NCBI RefSeq assembly: GCF_030464365.1
Contig: NZ_VCYI01000006.1
Coordinates: forward strand, 1-64,000
Source: Methanoculleus methanifontis
GTDB taxonomy: Archaea > Halobacteriota > Methanomicrobia > Methanomicrobiales > Methanoculleaceae
Length of the DNA: 64,000 nucleotides
Direction: 5' to 3'
Shown piece by piece: positions 1 to 8,186 of the stretch (its first letter is position 1; each line of letters opens with the position of its first letter). The notes under the pieces are model-generated. The model was not told where the DNA came from, made no database searches, and saw only the letters and a program-made list of their open reading frames with translations. A program made the translations under genes and the position numbers.

Positions 1-123
1 CGGTTCTTCAGCTGGATTGAAGCATTTAAGAAGATTACTCCCAGATATGAACGCTATGAGACCTCATTCATGGGACTGATTCACCTGGCATGCAGCGTCA
101 TGATTGCGAGAGTATTGGGATGA
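1..123 (+). CDS. IS5-type transposase, C-terminal end (cut by window edge)
   Basis: The first 40 codons read as the end of a DDE transposase. The sequence begins RFFSWIEAFKKITPRYERYE and ends VMIARVLG before a TGA. The ERFFSWI/RYERY pattern with a final hydrophobic helix is what I know from IS5-group (DUF4096-like) transposases. Only the C-terminus is visible, so the catalytic residues and completeness of the element cannot be judged. A candidate right end of the element lies about 55 bases downstream (176-191). Confidence 0.7.
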   Translation, partial: RFFSWIEAFKKITPRYERYETSFMGLIHLACSVMIARVLG

Positions 124-175
124 CCTCACTATGTAGCATGCCCCGGACCCTCCCATGCTCAGGACCATGCTTGTC

Positions 176-191
176 GGCCCTGTTGAAAACC
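176..191. repeat. Candidate right-end inverted repeat of the IS element
   Basis: The sequence GGCCCTGTTGAAAACC lies about 55 bases after the transposase stop. Its reverse complement is close to GTTTCAACAAGGCC at 677-690 and to the complement of GGTTTTGTTGAAAT at 699-712. Position and similarity suggest a terminal repeat of an IS5-type element, but the other end of the element is outside the window. Confidence 0.4.
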
Positions 192-298
192 TGTTCCGAT
201 CTTCATCTTTTCCCTGATGAGGGTGGTGCCACACCAGGCCAGTCCCTGTGCTGACCTTTTTTCTCGGGCATGTCCTCATGCAGTGGACCGTGGTGGCC

Positions 299-617
299 TG
301 CGCACCTTCGGTGCTCGAACTCCCGCCGTGCCGCCGGTCGTTTATCGCCACGCAGGGGTGGGGCTGACGAGGAGTGCGATGCTCCGAAGGAGCAGAGCTT
401 GAGCACCGTTAGGTGCGAAGGGGGTCTCCCCCTCCCCAGTCTCCACGTTGTAATGGATCTCTGTAACCCCCACCACCCGCGCTTCGCGCTCCTCCCGCCC
501 CCAGGGGGGCGGGCAGTGCGTGGCGATTGCGATGGTTCGTTACGCGACCGGCCGCCAGGGCGGGAGCGTGAGCACCGAAGGTGTGAACATCCGGAGCACG
601 AGCACCGCACGTGCGCA
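299..617. repeat. Cluster of GAGCACCG-AGGTGCGAA intergenic repeats
   Basis: At least four copies of a short imperfect palindrome are visible: about 299-320 (reverse orientation), 396-420, 564-588 and 592-617. The core is GAGCACCG followed by N1-3 and AGGTGYGAA. A longer unit at 374-420 (GTGCGATGCTCCG, then CAGAGCTTGAGCACCG) recurs with small changes at 19586-19632, and a diverged pair lies at 50964-51030. All copies are between genes. Confidence 0.6.
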
Positions 618-676
618 ACCCGGTGGAAAACCGTGCCTCTGAGTGAACCCTGACTGCAGCCATCTTGAGCAAGGGG

Positions 677-712
677 GTTTCAACAAGGCCTAAATTTCGG
701 TTTTGTTGAAAT
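677..712. repeat. Two IS-end-like sequences facing each other
   Basis: GTTTCAACAAGGCC (677-690) and GGTTTTGTTGAAAT (699-712) form an imperfect inverted pair with an 8-base AT-rich spacer. Both resemble the candidate IS end at 176-191. This could be a relic of insertion or a junction of two element ends. No transposase lies between them. Confidence 0.35.
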
Positions 713-803
713 CCTCCACCAGAGGTCGAATAACCTCAAATTATCCATACGTTTTCGACACACTACCGATCCCTATTGGTAACCGGGTATTATCCGGAGG
801 TTG

Positions 804-834
804 GGGAAAGCATTTCAACAGACCATGCTTTCCC
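804..834. promoter_or_regulatory. 10-bp perfect inverted repeat upstream of importer operon
   Basis: GGGAAAGCAT at 804-813 is perfectly complementary to ATGCTTTCCC at 825-834, with an 11-base loop. It lies about 150 bases before the start at 987. No run of T follows it, so a terminator is unlikely. It could be an operator or an RNA hairpin for the transporter genes downstream; nothing in the sequence decides this. Confidence 0.4.
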
Positions 835-986
835 GAACTCCAGCACCCACCCGCCCCTCACCAGTGCGTCCTGCGATGCACCATTCCACCCGGGGCAGCA
901 CCTCAATATACTCCCGGATACCCGATCTTCAGACTTGTTAGCACAATAAGAAACATTCATATTACCTGATCGACAAACGAGAACCC

Positions 987-1502
987 ATGATAGGTCTCCC
1001 GGCAAACCGTCTTTTCTGCCTCCTTCTCCTGTCTCTATTCATCCCGGCCGTGGTCTGCGGCGCTCCGGTCACCCGGACGCTCTCGACCGCCGAACCGGGG
1101 GCGGGGGAGGTCTTTGATATCTCGCTCTCGATCGACGGCATCGACCTCGGTGGGGTGGTCGAGACGCTGCCGGCCGGCTACGCCTTCACGGGAACCGAGC
1201 ACCCGGACGACCGGGTCACCGTCCGGGGCCAGAGCATCGGGTTTGCCGTGATGAACGATACCGCGATAACCTACTCCGTCACGGCCCCCGCCTCCGGGAG
1301 CGGGGATATCACCGGAACCTGGGAGGACTTCCTCGGTGAGTCGGACGGGCAGGTAGCCCCCTCGCACGTCGCGGTGGACGGCATCGAGACGGCGGCCGAG
1401 AGCGCCGGGGAGAAACCTGCCGCACAGGAGGCCGCATCGCCAGTTGCGGCCCTTGCGGCGGTTGCCGCCCTCTTCATCGCCGGATGGGGTGGTCGGCGAT
1501 GA
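987..1502 (+). CDS. Secreted protein with C-terminal membrane anchor, companion of importer
   Basis: The 171-residue protein has a signal peptide (LFCLLLLSLFIPAVVCG, about residues 9-25), a beta-rich middle (RTLSTAEPGAGEVFDISLSI, GGVVETLPAGY) and a C-terminal hydrophobic stretch (about 149-168) ending WGGRR. The middle matches a type of methanogen surface domain I know from proteins with PGF-CTERM-like tails, but I cannot name the family. It overlaps the start of the binding-protein gene by 4 bases, so it is probably the first gene of the same operon and may help present ligand or hold the binding protein at the surface. That role is inferred. Confidence 0.75.
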   Translation: MIGLPANRLFCLLLLSLFIPAVVCGAPVTRTLSTAEPGAGEVFDISLSIDGIDLGGVVETLPAGYAFTGTEHPDDRVTVRGQSIGFAVMNDTAITYSVTAPASGSGDITGTWEDFLGESDGQVAPSHVAVDGIETAAESAGEKPAAQEAASPVAALAAVAALFIAGWGGRR

Positions 1503-2707
1503 AGCCCTGGCCCTTCCTCGCTCTCCTCCTGCTCCTCGCCGTCCCGGCCTCGGCGGCAGACGGGATCCCCGGGGACGCCGACGGCGACGAGGTGCTTACC
1601 TCCGGTGAATACGCCTCGGCGGCCCTCGCTTACCTCGCCGTCACCTACATGGGCGGAGCGGGAGAACTCGACCGAACTGATATCCAGGACGCCGCCTGGG
1701 TCTACGCCCGCTGGGACGGGAAACCGCGTGAAGTCACCGATTCGTCGGGGCAGACGGTGACCCTCTACCGCCCCCTGCGGCGGATCGTGACCTTCAGCGG
1801 CGAGTCCCTCGAGACCCTCCGGTCGCTCGGGTTCGATATGGACAGGGTCGTCGCCGTCGACAAGTACAGTCACGAGAAGAACACGTTCTTCCCCGAGTGC
1901 CGGGAGAAGGCGAACGTCGGGTCGATATGGTCCCCCGATATGGAGAAGGTTCTCTCCGTCCGGCCGGACGCGGTCTTCCTCTACGCGACGATCAGCACCG
2001 CAGCCTGCGACGATATCCAGAGGAGACTCGAAGCGAGCAGCCCCGGGATCCGGGTCTTCCGGTTCGACTGTTTCAAGCCCGCGACCTATGTGGACGAGAT
2101 CCACACCATCGCCTCGATCGTCGACGAAACCGAGCGGGGAGAGGAGTTCGCCTCCTTCTACGGCTCGACGATGGCCCAGATCCAGGACGGCACGACCGAA
2201 ATCCCGGATGATGAGAGGACCCGGATCTACTTCGAGTACTGGTTCGACTACACGACCGTTGCCGCCAGCGCGGGCTACAACGAGAAGACTGAACTCGCCG
2301 GCGGGAAGAACCCCTTCGCCATCGGAACCGCGGAGTATCCCGTCGTCGACCCCGAGGCGATCATCGTCGCGGACCCGCAGGTCGTCGTCAAACTGGCCGG
2401 GCAGGGCCTGACCGTCGGCGGATACGCGGGGCATGACCCCGAAGCACTCGATGCGATCCGGTCGGCGCTCGTCGAGCGGCCCGGGTGGTCGAGGATCACC
2501 GCGGTGAAGGACGGTCGCGTCCACGTCATCCACTCCGACATCCTCGGCGGCGCCCAGCATTTCATCGGGACAGCCTACCTCGCGAAGTGGTTCTACCCCG
2601 ACCGGTTCGCCGACCTCGACCCGCACACCGTCCACCAGCGCTACCTCACTGAGTTCCAGGGGATCGATTTCGATCTTGCGTCTGAAGGGACGTTCGTCTA
2701 CCCGTGA
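1499..2707 (+). CDS. ABC importer substrate-binding protein, BtuF/FepB type, with dockerin-like N-terminus
   Basis: The protein has about 402 residues and a signal peptide. After it comes a DADGDEVLTSGEY segment resembling a dockerin or EF-hand calcium loop, about residues 22-75. The rest is a periplasmic-binding domain of the cobalamin/iron-siderophore family (PF01497 type): LRRIVTFSGESLETLRSLG, later GSIWSPDMEKVLSVRPDAV and HVIHSDILGG. The ATG at 1499 overlaps the upstream gene and fits the signal peptide better than the in-frame ATG at 1484. Permease and ATPase follow directly, so this is the ligand receptor of the importer. The substrate (cobalamin, iron chelate or similar) cannot be told from sequence alone. 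Confidence 0.88.
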   Translation: MKPWPFLALLLLLAVPASAADGIPGDADGDEVLTSGEYASAALAYLAVTYMGGAGELDRTDIQDAAWVYARWDGKPREVTDSSGQTVTLYRPLRRIVTFSGESLETLRSLGFDMDRVVAVDKYSHEKNTFFPECREKANVGSIWSPDMEKVLSVRPDAVFLYATISTAACDDIQRRLEASSPGIRVFRFDCFKPATYVDEIHTIASIVDETERGEEFASFYGSTMAQIQDGTTEIPDDERTRIYFEYWFDYTTVAASAGYNEKTELAGGKNPFAIGTAEYPVVDPEAIIVADPQVVVKLAGQGLTVGGYAGHDPEALDAIRSALVERPGWSRITAVKDGRVHVIHSDILGGAQHFIGTAYLAKWFYPDRFADLDPHTVHQRYLTEFQGIDFDLASEGTFVYP

Positions 2708-2717
2708 CCGGTGCGCC

Positions 2718-3770
2718 ATGGACCAGAGCGTCGTCATCCAGGAAGGATATGCCCGGCTGAAGCGAACCCGTACTGCCTTCGTCGGTGGACTCCTCGCCGC
2801 CCTCGTCATCCTGATCGGTGTCGCGGTCACGCTCGGGTCGGCCGACTACACCGTGGCCGAATCCTACCTCGCGATCCTTGCCGGGCTCTTCCCCGGCACA
2901 TTCACCGCCCCGGAGATGGCCGAGATCATCGTCTGGGATTACCGACTCCACCGGGTGCTCTTCGCGGTCTGTGCCGGATTCGGGCTCGCAGTGGCGGGCT
3001 GTGTCATGCAGGGGATCCTCCGAAACCCGCTCGCGAGCCCCTTCACCCTCGGAGTCGCCTCAGCGGCCACCACCGGCGCCTCGATCGCAATCGTCCTCGG
3101 CGCCGGGGTCGTCGGCGGAGATTACCTCGTCATCGGCAACGCCTTCCTCTTCGCCCTGCTTGCCGCGCTCGCCATCTACGGGATGGCCCGCTACCGGGGG
3201 ATCGGTTCCGAGACGATGGTTCTCGCCGGCATCGCCATCATGTATCTCTTCTCCGCGGTGACGTCGCTGCTGCAGTACGTCGGCAGCGCCGAACAACTCC
3301 GTGCGGTGGTCTTCTGGACGTTCGGCTCGGTCGACAAATCCACCTGGCCCAAACTCGCCATCGTCAGCCTCGTCCTCGCCTGCACCATACCCTACCTCCT
3401 CTACCGCGCCTGGGATTTGAACGCCCTCGCGGAAGGAGACGAGGTGGCGGCCGGTCTCGGGGTGCCCGTGGAGCGCTCGATGATCGTCTTCATGATAATC
3501 GCCTCCCTGATCACCGCGGTGATCATCTGTTTCACCGGGACGATCGGCTTCATCGGGCTCGTCGCCCCGCACATCACCAGGATGGCCATCGGCGGAGATT
3601 TTCGCACGCTCCTCCCCGCATCCGGCCTCGTGGGTTCACTCCTCCTCCTCGGTGCGGACAGCGTCGCGCGGAGCGTCCTTGCGCCGCAGGTTCTTCCCGT
3701 CGGGATCGTGACGGCGTTCCTCGGGGTGCCGTTCTTCATCTATCTCTTCATGCACCGGAGGAATGCCTGA
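2718..3770 (+). CDS. FecCD/BtuC-type ABC transporter permease
   Basis: A protein of about 350 residues with roughly ten hydrophobic segments. Hallmarks of the FecCD family are visible: DYRLHRVLFAVCAGFGLAVAG, GCVMQGILRNPLASPFTLGV, and near the end GTIGFIGLVAPHITRM, the loop that contacts the ATPase. It forms the membrane channel for the substrate delivered by the upstream binding protein. The ATG at 2718 lies 10 bases after the upstream stop, and the stop overlaps the ATPase start by 1 base, so translation is probably coupled. Confidence 0.9.
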   Translation: MDQSVVIQEGYARLKRTRTAFVGGLLAALVILIGVAVTLGSADYTVAESYLAILAGLFPGTFTAPEMAEIIVWDYRLHRVLFAVCAGFGLAVAGCVMQGILRNPLASPFTLGVASAATTGASIAIVLGAGVVGGDYLVIGNAFLFALLAALAIYGMARYRGIGSETMVLAGIAIMYLFSAVTSLLQYVGSAEQLRAVVFWTFGSVDKSTWPKLAIVSLVLACTIPYLLYRAWDLNALAEGDEVAAGLGVPVERSMIVFMIIASLITAVIICFTGTIGFIGLVAPHITRMAIGGDFRTLLPASGLVGSLLLLGADSVARSVLAPQVLPVGIVTAFLGVPFFIYLFMHRRNA

Positions 3771-4558
3771 TGGCGCTGATATCGGTAAACGACCTCTCGT
3801 TTGCCTACCACGACCGCCAGGTGCTCTCCGGGATCACCTTCTCGGCCGACGCAGGCGAGGTACTCGGGCTCGTGGGGCCGAACGGGTGCGGGAAGACAAC
3901 GCTTATCCGGTGCGTCGACGGGATGCTCACCCCGGACAGGGGCAGGGTGATGCTTGGCGGGCGGGAGATCTGCACAATGCACCGGCGCGAGGTCGCGCAG
4001 GCGATGGCCTACGTGCCGCAGTCGACCGGGAACCGGACCGCGGCGACGGTCTTTGAGACCGTCCTGATGGGGAGGCGGCCCTACCTGAACTGGAAGGTGA
4101 GCGCGACCGACGAGGAGAAGGTGATTGCGGCGCTCGACCTCCTTGACCTCCGTGACCTCGCGCTCCGTAAAGTCGCCGAACTCTCCGGCGGAGAGCGCCA
4201 GCGGGTGATGATCGCCCGGGCGCTCGTGCAGGAGACCGGAACAATCCTCCTCGACGAACCGACGAGCAACCTGGACGTCTGCCACCAGATGGGGGTCATG
4301 GAAGTCCTCCACGGGCTTGCCGAGGAGAAGGGGCTCGCGGTCGTCATCGCGCTCCACGACCTGAACCTGGCGGCAACCTACTGCCACCGCCTGCTCGTGC
4401 TGAAGGGCGGGTTGGTCTACGGCTACGGTGCTCCGGAAGAGGTGCTCAGTGAAGAGATGCTCAGGAATGTCTACGGCATCAGGGCAGTCGTAAAACGGGA
4501 TCTCGCGGCGCCATACATGGTTCCGGTCAGGCCGGGACGCCTGCGGGAAGGGGTTTGA
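3770..4558 (+). CDS. ABC transporter ATP-binding protein, BtuD/FecE type
   Basis: The 262-residue ATPase has Walker A GPNGCGKTT (about 36-44), signature LSGGERQRVMIARAL, Walker B ILLDEP and the switch histidine in ALHDLNLA. This is the complete set for the iron/cobalamin importer class. It powers uptake through the permease encoded just upstream; start and stop codons overlap by one base. The operon ends here, facing the convergent DUF3303 gene 8 bases away. Confidence 0.93.
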   Translation: MALISVNDLSFAYHDRQVLSGITFSADAGEVLGLVGPNGCGKTTLIRCVDGMLTPDRGRVMLGGREICTMHRREVAQAMAYVPQSTGNRTAATVFETVLMGRRPYLNWKVSATDEEKVIAALDLLDLRDLALRKVAELSGGERQRVMIARALVQETGTILLDEPTSNLDVCHQMGVMEVLHGLAEEKGLAVVIALHDLNLAATYCHRLLVLKGGLVYGYGAPEEVLSEEMLRNVYGIRAVVKRDLAAPYMVPVRPGRLREGV

Positions 4559-4565
4559 GACTCCC

Positions 4566-4826
4566 CTACCCGCCCAGGTGCCTCAGCGCCTCCTGCGCCT
4601 CCATGACCGGGTGCATCTCGGTGTAGCCGAGATCGGCCCAGGGAGAGCCGGCTTTTAGAAGTGCTGCGGGATCCTCCACCTCGACCAGCCTGAAGACCAT
4701 GTTGCTGCCGAGATCGATCCACTCGTTGATCACGATCATCCCGTCAGGGGTCTTCTCCACGGCCCGCATCTCCATGACCTCGCCGGTTCTCCCGGGCTCC
4801 CAGGTGAAGATACTCATAAACTGCAT
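4566..4826 (-). CDS. Small DUF3303-like protein
   Basis: An 86-residue soluble protein beginning MQFMSIFTWEP. The pattern MxFMSIFTWEPxxxxEVxxxR followed by NEWIDLGSNMVFRLVEVED resembles DUF3303, a ferredoxin-fold family whose function is unknown to me. The ATG at 4826 is preferred because GGGTGGT lies just upstream; 19 in-frame codons before it look non-coding. It converges on the importer ATPase gene. Confidence 0.65.
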   Translation of the reverse strand: MQFMSIFTWEPGRTGEVMEMRAVEKTPDGMIVINEWIDLGSNMVFRLVEVEDPAALLKAGSPWADLGYTEMHPVMEAQEALRHLGG

Positions 4827-4926
4827 GCCAAACCACCCATTTTGTCTCCCGCCCGGCGCGCCGGATCGGGCAATCGGCGTCAACGGGCTCCGGGTATAAA
4901 TACCTGGTGCAGGGCGGAACCGGCCG

Positions 4927-6186
4927 TTACGCCGACCGCCCCTTCACGGCGGCAGAGATGAGCATGGCGGTCACAGCGGAGATCACGAGGAGCACGACCG
5001 TGTACTGGTCGGCTGTGCCCACGACCGTGACCAGAAGGATGGATGTCAGGGGCGCCCCGAGGGCGAGGGTGAGGGCTGCGACCTCGATGCAGAGAACGAA
5101 GACGCCGACCGGGATGCCCGGGAAGACAAGGCTCAGGGCAAGCCCGATCAGCGTCGACGAGAAGATGATGGGAAAGAGCGGGCCGCCGATGTACCCGCTC
5201 TTGAACGAGAGCGCGAGCAGGAGGATCTTTAAGATTGCTAAGCCGAACAGCATCCCGACCCCGAGCCGGGCCGGGTCGGCGATGATCCCGTGGATCTGGG
5301 CCTCCCCGGAGAAGAGCACCTCCGGGACGAAGTAGCCGACGCACGCAATGACCACCCCGGCGGCGAGGACACGGGTGACGACCATATCCCCGAACGCCCG
5401 ATCCATGACCTTCCCGGCGGCCTGCATGGCGACTCCCGCAAAAACTGCGAGGAGCGAGCCGAGGATGCCGAGGATGATCGCGCAGAGGATGTAGCCGGGA
5501 TGCAGCCCGCCGATCGGCTCGAACGGGATACTCCGGGCAAAGGAGGGGAGCCCGAGGAGCAGGTAGAAGAGGTAGCCGACGGTGCCGGCGAGCAGGTTCC
5601 AGGTGAGGAACCGGAAAGCGTTTTTGTTCCCGCCGATCTGGAACTCGGTGGCGAACACTCCCGTAAAGAGCACGTTGCCGATGATGCCGTTGAACGCCGA
5701 TGCCAGGGCGGCGACGTCGAACCCGAGCGCGGCCCCGGGCGACCCGATCCTGAGCCGGTCGCGGAAGTACGAGGAGACGTAGCCGATAAGAACGGTGATG
5801 GTTCCTTCCGGCCCGATGCTTGCCCCGGAGAGGAGCGAGAAGAGCGACGAGAGGAGGGCGCCGGGAAACGTCCGGTAATTGGGTCTCTCACCCCCGCCTT
5901 TGAGCGATTCGCTGAACCCACCGTGGATCACATCGGGTGCGTGCAGGTACCTGCGGCAGAGGCCGACGAGCAGCGAGAAGAGCAGCACCCCGGCCGGAAC
6001 CGCCCAGGGGGCGCCGTGTATGAAGCCGTCCTCCGACCAGACGGCGTTGTCAAGCAATCCGTAGAGACTGAGATACGCGACTGTAAAGACGATCGCGACT
6101 ACAGCGATGAGGACGACCTGCCAGAGAACCGGGGTTCTCTCACGGCTGCCGGCCCGCGCCCCTGAGGCGTCTGCAGGGGCAGGCAT
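4927..6186 (-). CDS. ClC-family chloride channel or chloride/proton antiporter
   Basis: A membrane protein of about 419 residues with some ten to twelve hydrophobic segments. The selectivity-filter region reads SGASIGPEGTITVLIG, matching the ClC GxEGP-like motif, and the later SGYIGGPLFPII corresponds to the second conserved ClC filter segment. The family moves chloride or other anions across the membrane. The ATG at 6186 follows a GGTGAT ribosome site; longer in-frame extensions are Gly/Arg-rich and unlikely. Channel versus antiporter cannot be settled from what I can see. Confidence 0.85.
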   Translation of the reverse strand: MPAPADASGARAGSRERTPVLWQVVLIAVVAIVFTVAYLSLYGLLDNAVWSEDGFIHGAPWAVPAGVLLFSLLVGLCRRYLHAPDVIHGGFSESLKGGGERPNYRTFPGALLSSLFSLLSGASIGPEGTITVLIGYVSSYFRDRLRIGSPGAALGFDVAALASAFNGIIGNVLFTGVFATEFQIGGNKNAFRFLTWNLLAGTVGYLFYLLLGLPSFARSIPFEPIGGLHPGYILCAIILGILGSLLAVFAGVAMQAAGKVMDRAFGDMVVTRVLAAGVVIACVGYFVPEVLFSGEAQIHGIIADPARLGVGMLFGLAILKILLLALSFKSGYIGGPLFPIIFSSTLIGLALSLVFPGIPVGVFVLCIEVAALTLALGAPLTSILLVTVVGTADQYTVVLLVISAVTAMLISAAVKGRSA

Positions 6187-6280
6187 CGCGGGCACGGCAT
6201 CACCGTTCCAGGTAATCGTGCTGTCGGTTCCACCCGACAGCCGAAAAAAAGCAGCCGTTCCCCGGACACACTGTCCGGGG

Positions 6281-6772
6281 TTACCTCCGCCGGGGCCGCG
6301 TCTCGACACGCTCTGTCGTCACGACCTCGGATGGTGGGGGCTCTTCCCGCTTCATGGCCTCCGCTTCCTCGCGGGTCGGGGGAGTCATGGTTCCGGCCGA
6401 TTGGATGAGGCTGTAATCAGCTTCCCGTGGCCAGTTGTCCTCCTCAAAGCCCGGCAGATCGTCCAGCCGCTGCTTGTCGATGTTCACGACGAAGTTGTCG
6501 TCCCCGGGTCGGTAAATCACGGATTCCGGCGGGACGGCGAACCTTTTTGCCGCCATGCCGAGCACGCCGCCGTACCTGAGTACCAGGTACTTTACCTTGC
6601 CCTCGGGGAACCCGATTCGCATATCCGAGATCTCCCCGAGGTCGTCTCCCTGCGGGTTGATCACGTTCTTGTCCAGGATATCGTCGGCCGACATAAACCA
6701 TTCTTCGCCGGCCGTCCGTGCCCTGCGCTCGAGAACTACCTCCGATCTCTCCTGCATCTTCTTCATCTCCAT
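6281..6772 (-). CDS. PRC-barrel domain protein
   Basis: About 163 residues. The segment ADDILDKNVINPQGDDLGEI, followed by DMRIGFPEGKVKYLVLRYGG and FAVPPESVIY, is a PRC-barrel, a small beta domain found in photosynthetic reaction centres, RimM and many archaeal proteins of unclear role. A proline- and glutamate-rich tail ends RVETRPRRR. Several ATG codons (6772, 6766, 6757) cluster at the start; GGAG at the first favours the third, so the N-terminus is uncertain by a few residues. Confidence 0.75.
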   Translation of the reverse strand: MEMKKMQERSEVVLERRARTAGEEWFMSADDILDKNVINPQGDDLGEISDMRIGFPEGKVKYLVLRYGGVLGMAAKRFAVPPESVIYRPGDDNFVVNIDKQRLDDLPGFEEDNWPREADYSLIQSAGTMTPPTREEAEAMKREEPPPSEVVTTERVETRPRRR

Positions 6773-6959
6773 CGCCCCCGTATCCGGGGGGACACGCCCC
6801 ACACCGGGGGGCGTGCACTGAGTGCCGGGAGTCCTTAAAATGATTTGCCCGCCGCGGCCGGGGGGCAGCCCGGTCTCCGGGTAGGGAGGGAGCCTGCCCG
6901 AATGAGCACCGCAAAAACCCTTGTACACCAGGAAAAGCCATATTCAGGGCCTGATTGAA

Positions 6960-7292
6960 ATGGATGAAGTTATTACCGGGTGCGTCAATTCCCTCTTCAT
7001 GGGGCCTACTGTCAAACTGGATCTCACCACGATCCTTCAGACAACAGGCGAGTTGCAGCACTTTCTCAACCTGGGCGCTGCTCGCCTGCGTGCTGAGGGG
7101 CCGTTGCCGGAAGAAGCGTCTGAGGCGTTGATATTTGCCATGGCCGACGAACTTGAGAATCACCTGCGGATGAAGCGCGATCAGCAGGGAACCGCGAGCA
7201 TCAGCGATCTCCGGGTCTGGACCCAGGCCTGGATCGACGAGCGGCAGGAGGAACTCACGCAGGGGTCGCTCCCCGGCGGCGACCAGGGATAA
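6960..7292 (+). CDS. Hypothetical small protein, mostly helical
   Basis: A 110-residue predicted soluble protein rich in Leu and Glu (QTTGELQHFLNLGAARLRAE, DELENHLRMKRDQQG). I do not recognise a family. The ATG at 6960 lacks a clear ribosome site. It is divergent from the PRC-barrel gene, with which it shares an upstream spacer of about 190 bases. Coding-like composition is the main support. Confidence 0.55.
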   Translation: MDEVITGCVNSLFMGPTVKLDLTTILQTTGELQHFLNLGAARLRAEGPLPEEASEALIFAMADELENHLRMKRDQQGTASISDLRVWTQAWIDERQEELTQGSLPGGDQG

Positions 7293-7392
7293 CCGGCCGG
7301 CGAGTATCCCGGGACGCTACCCGGCAGCTGCGCCGGGGTTCCTCCCCGGAGAGACCCCATGATTTATCTGCACGCGCATCTATGCGCACCTG

Positions 7393-7887
7393 ATGCCTCA
7401 CTTCGACCTCTTCTTCAAGACCGAAGACCTGCGGCGGAGGCTTGAACCGCATCTGGGCCTTATCCCGCCCTTCTTTCAGTTCACCGTCCGGACAGGCACC
7501 CCGGAGGTCCGCTACTTCGACCAGAAGGATCCGATGTGGAAAGGCTTCCCGTTCCCGGTTCCGGAAGGAGCTGTCTACGTCTTCGACGACGACATCCCCG
7601 CCCGGGCGCTCGGAGGCGGGATGCATATGCGGGCGAGCGTCCGGGTCACACGCGCGGACAGGGACGACGAAGCGCTCGTCCTCCGCATCTGGCACGAGAT
7701 CCTGCACGCGATCGGGCAGCCGGCGGACGACATGGTCAAGCGGGCGGGCGAGTGGCAGAGCATATCTGATAAGGTGGTCTGGGCAGCCTGGCAATCGCTC
7801 TCCCGGCCTCTTGACGCCCCGTTCTGGCACCGGAAGTTTTACGCGTGGCTGACAGAGCGGGCGGCGAGCGTGGCGGGTGGGAGGTAG
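7393..7887 (+). CDS. Small zinc-metallopeptidase-like protein (HEILH)
   Basis: A 164-residue protein without signal peptide. Residues 100-108 read WHEILHAIG, a HExxH zinc signature (His101, Glu102, His105) in a hydrophobic helix, typical of minimal metallopeptidases. No clear third zinc ligand is visible beyond Asp115/Asp116. The N-terminal half (HFDLFFKTEDLRRRL, FPVPEGAVYVFDDDIP) is not one I can name. It may be an archaeal matrixin-like or putative peptidase; the substrate is unknown. An AT-rich stretch (GATTTATC near 7361) may be its TATA box. Confidence 0.7.
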   Translation: MPHFDLFFKTEDLRRRLEPHLGLIPPFFQFTVRTGTPEVRYFDQKDPMWKGFPFPVPEGAVYVFDDDIPARALGGGMHMRASVRVTRADRDDEALVLRIWHEILHAIGQPADDMVKRAGEWQSISDKVVWAAWQSLSRPLDAPFWHRKFYAWLTERAASVAGGR

Positions 7888-7936
7888 GGTTGAGCGGGGA
7901 TGGGGGTACGGCCGCCCCCCCTTTTGCCCCGCCACC

Positions 7937-8020
7937 AGTCCTCCTCCGTGCTCGCCTGCATCGCCTGGGCCCGGATATGCCCCGACCGCCTCTTCTTGCC
8001 GGTGAAGAGCGCACGGCCCG
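7937..8020 (-). pseudogene. Remnant of an EVE-domain (UPF0310-like) C-terminus
   Basis: On the minus strand this reads ALFTGKKRRSGHIRAQAMQA then STEEDW. It parallels the better-preserved remnant at 18184-18455 ([20 protein letters not shown] then PEEDYQLIM). The two DNA segments 7937-8005 and 18213-18281 align without gaps and agree at most positions. The pattern matches my recollection of the C-terminus of archaeal EVE-domain proteins. Nothing of the N-terminal domain is visible here, so it is a decayed fragment. Confidence 0.45.
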
Positions 8021-8021
8021 G

Positions 8022-8186
8022 GTGCTGACCGAACCCCATTCCCCGGAGAAGTTCCGGGTGAACGGCGTCCTCTTCAACATCCCGGAGTTCTACGAGGCTT
8101 TCCCGGAGTTCTACGAGGCTTTCCCGGAGATCCGGCCCGGCGACGCCCTCTACCGGGAGGTCGAGGAGAGGCCCGTCATCTGGTGA
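8022..8186 (+). pseudogene. Remnant of M13-family (neprilysin/PepO) peptidase C-terminus
   Basis: The last 54 residues read VLTEPHSPEKFRVNGVLFN, IPEFYEAF and PGDALYREVEERPVIW. This is the typical end of M13 peptidases (TDPHSPxxFRVNGPLSNxPEFxxAF then GDxxY). The zinc site and the rest of the roughly 650-residue enzyme are missing. A perfect 21-base tandem duplication (8081-8101 and 8102-8122) repeats the PEFYEAF segment. It is most likely a leftover from an old gene loss. Confidence 0.6.

Larger units (their letters stand above)
124..986. other. Long spacer with repeats, no convincing gene
   Basis: This stretch of about 860 bases separates the transposase end from the importer operon. Open frames on both strands have Arg/Pro-rich, low-complexity translations and I do not accept them. 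It holds candidate IS ends, copies of a GAGCACCG/AGGTGCGAA intergenic repeat and a 10-bp hairpin, listed separately. The last 100 bases are more AT-rich and should contain the promoter of the gene at 987; the stretch AATATA near 905 is a possible TATA box. Confidence 0.6.

Noticed and set aside
640-986. Cobalamin riboswitch before the importer operon
   Set aside because: I looked for a B12-box-like sequence and a matching fold and found none; only a simple 10-bp hairpin is present.
1271-2830. Long minus-strand frame opposite the binding-protein gene (519 codons)
   Set aside because: It is antisense to a clear ABC binding-protein gene and its Asp/Arg/Gly-rich translation matches no family. 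GC-rich codon bias creates such mirror frames.
2711-3769. Upstream extension of the ABC ATPase frame through the permease gene
   Set aside because: The extension is an Arg/Pro/His-rich shadow of the permease gene. The ATPase starts at 3770, where Met-Ala-Leu-Ile-Ser begins the family.
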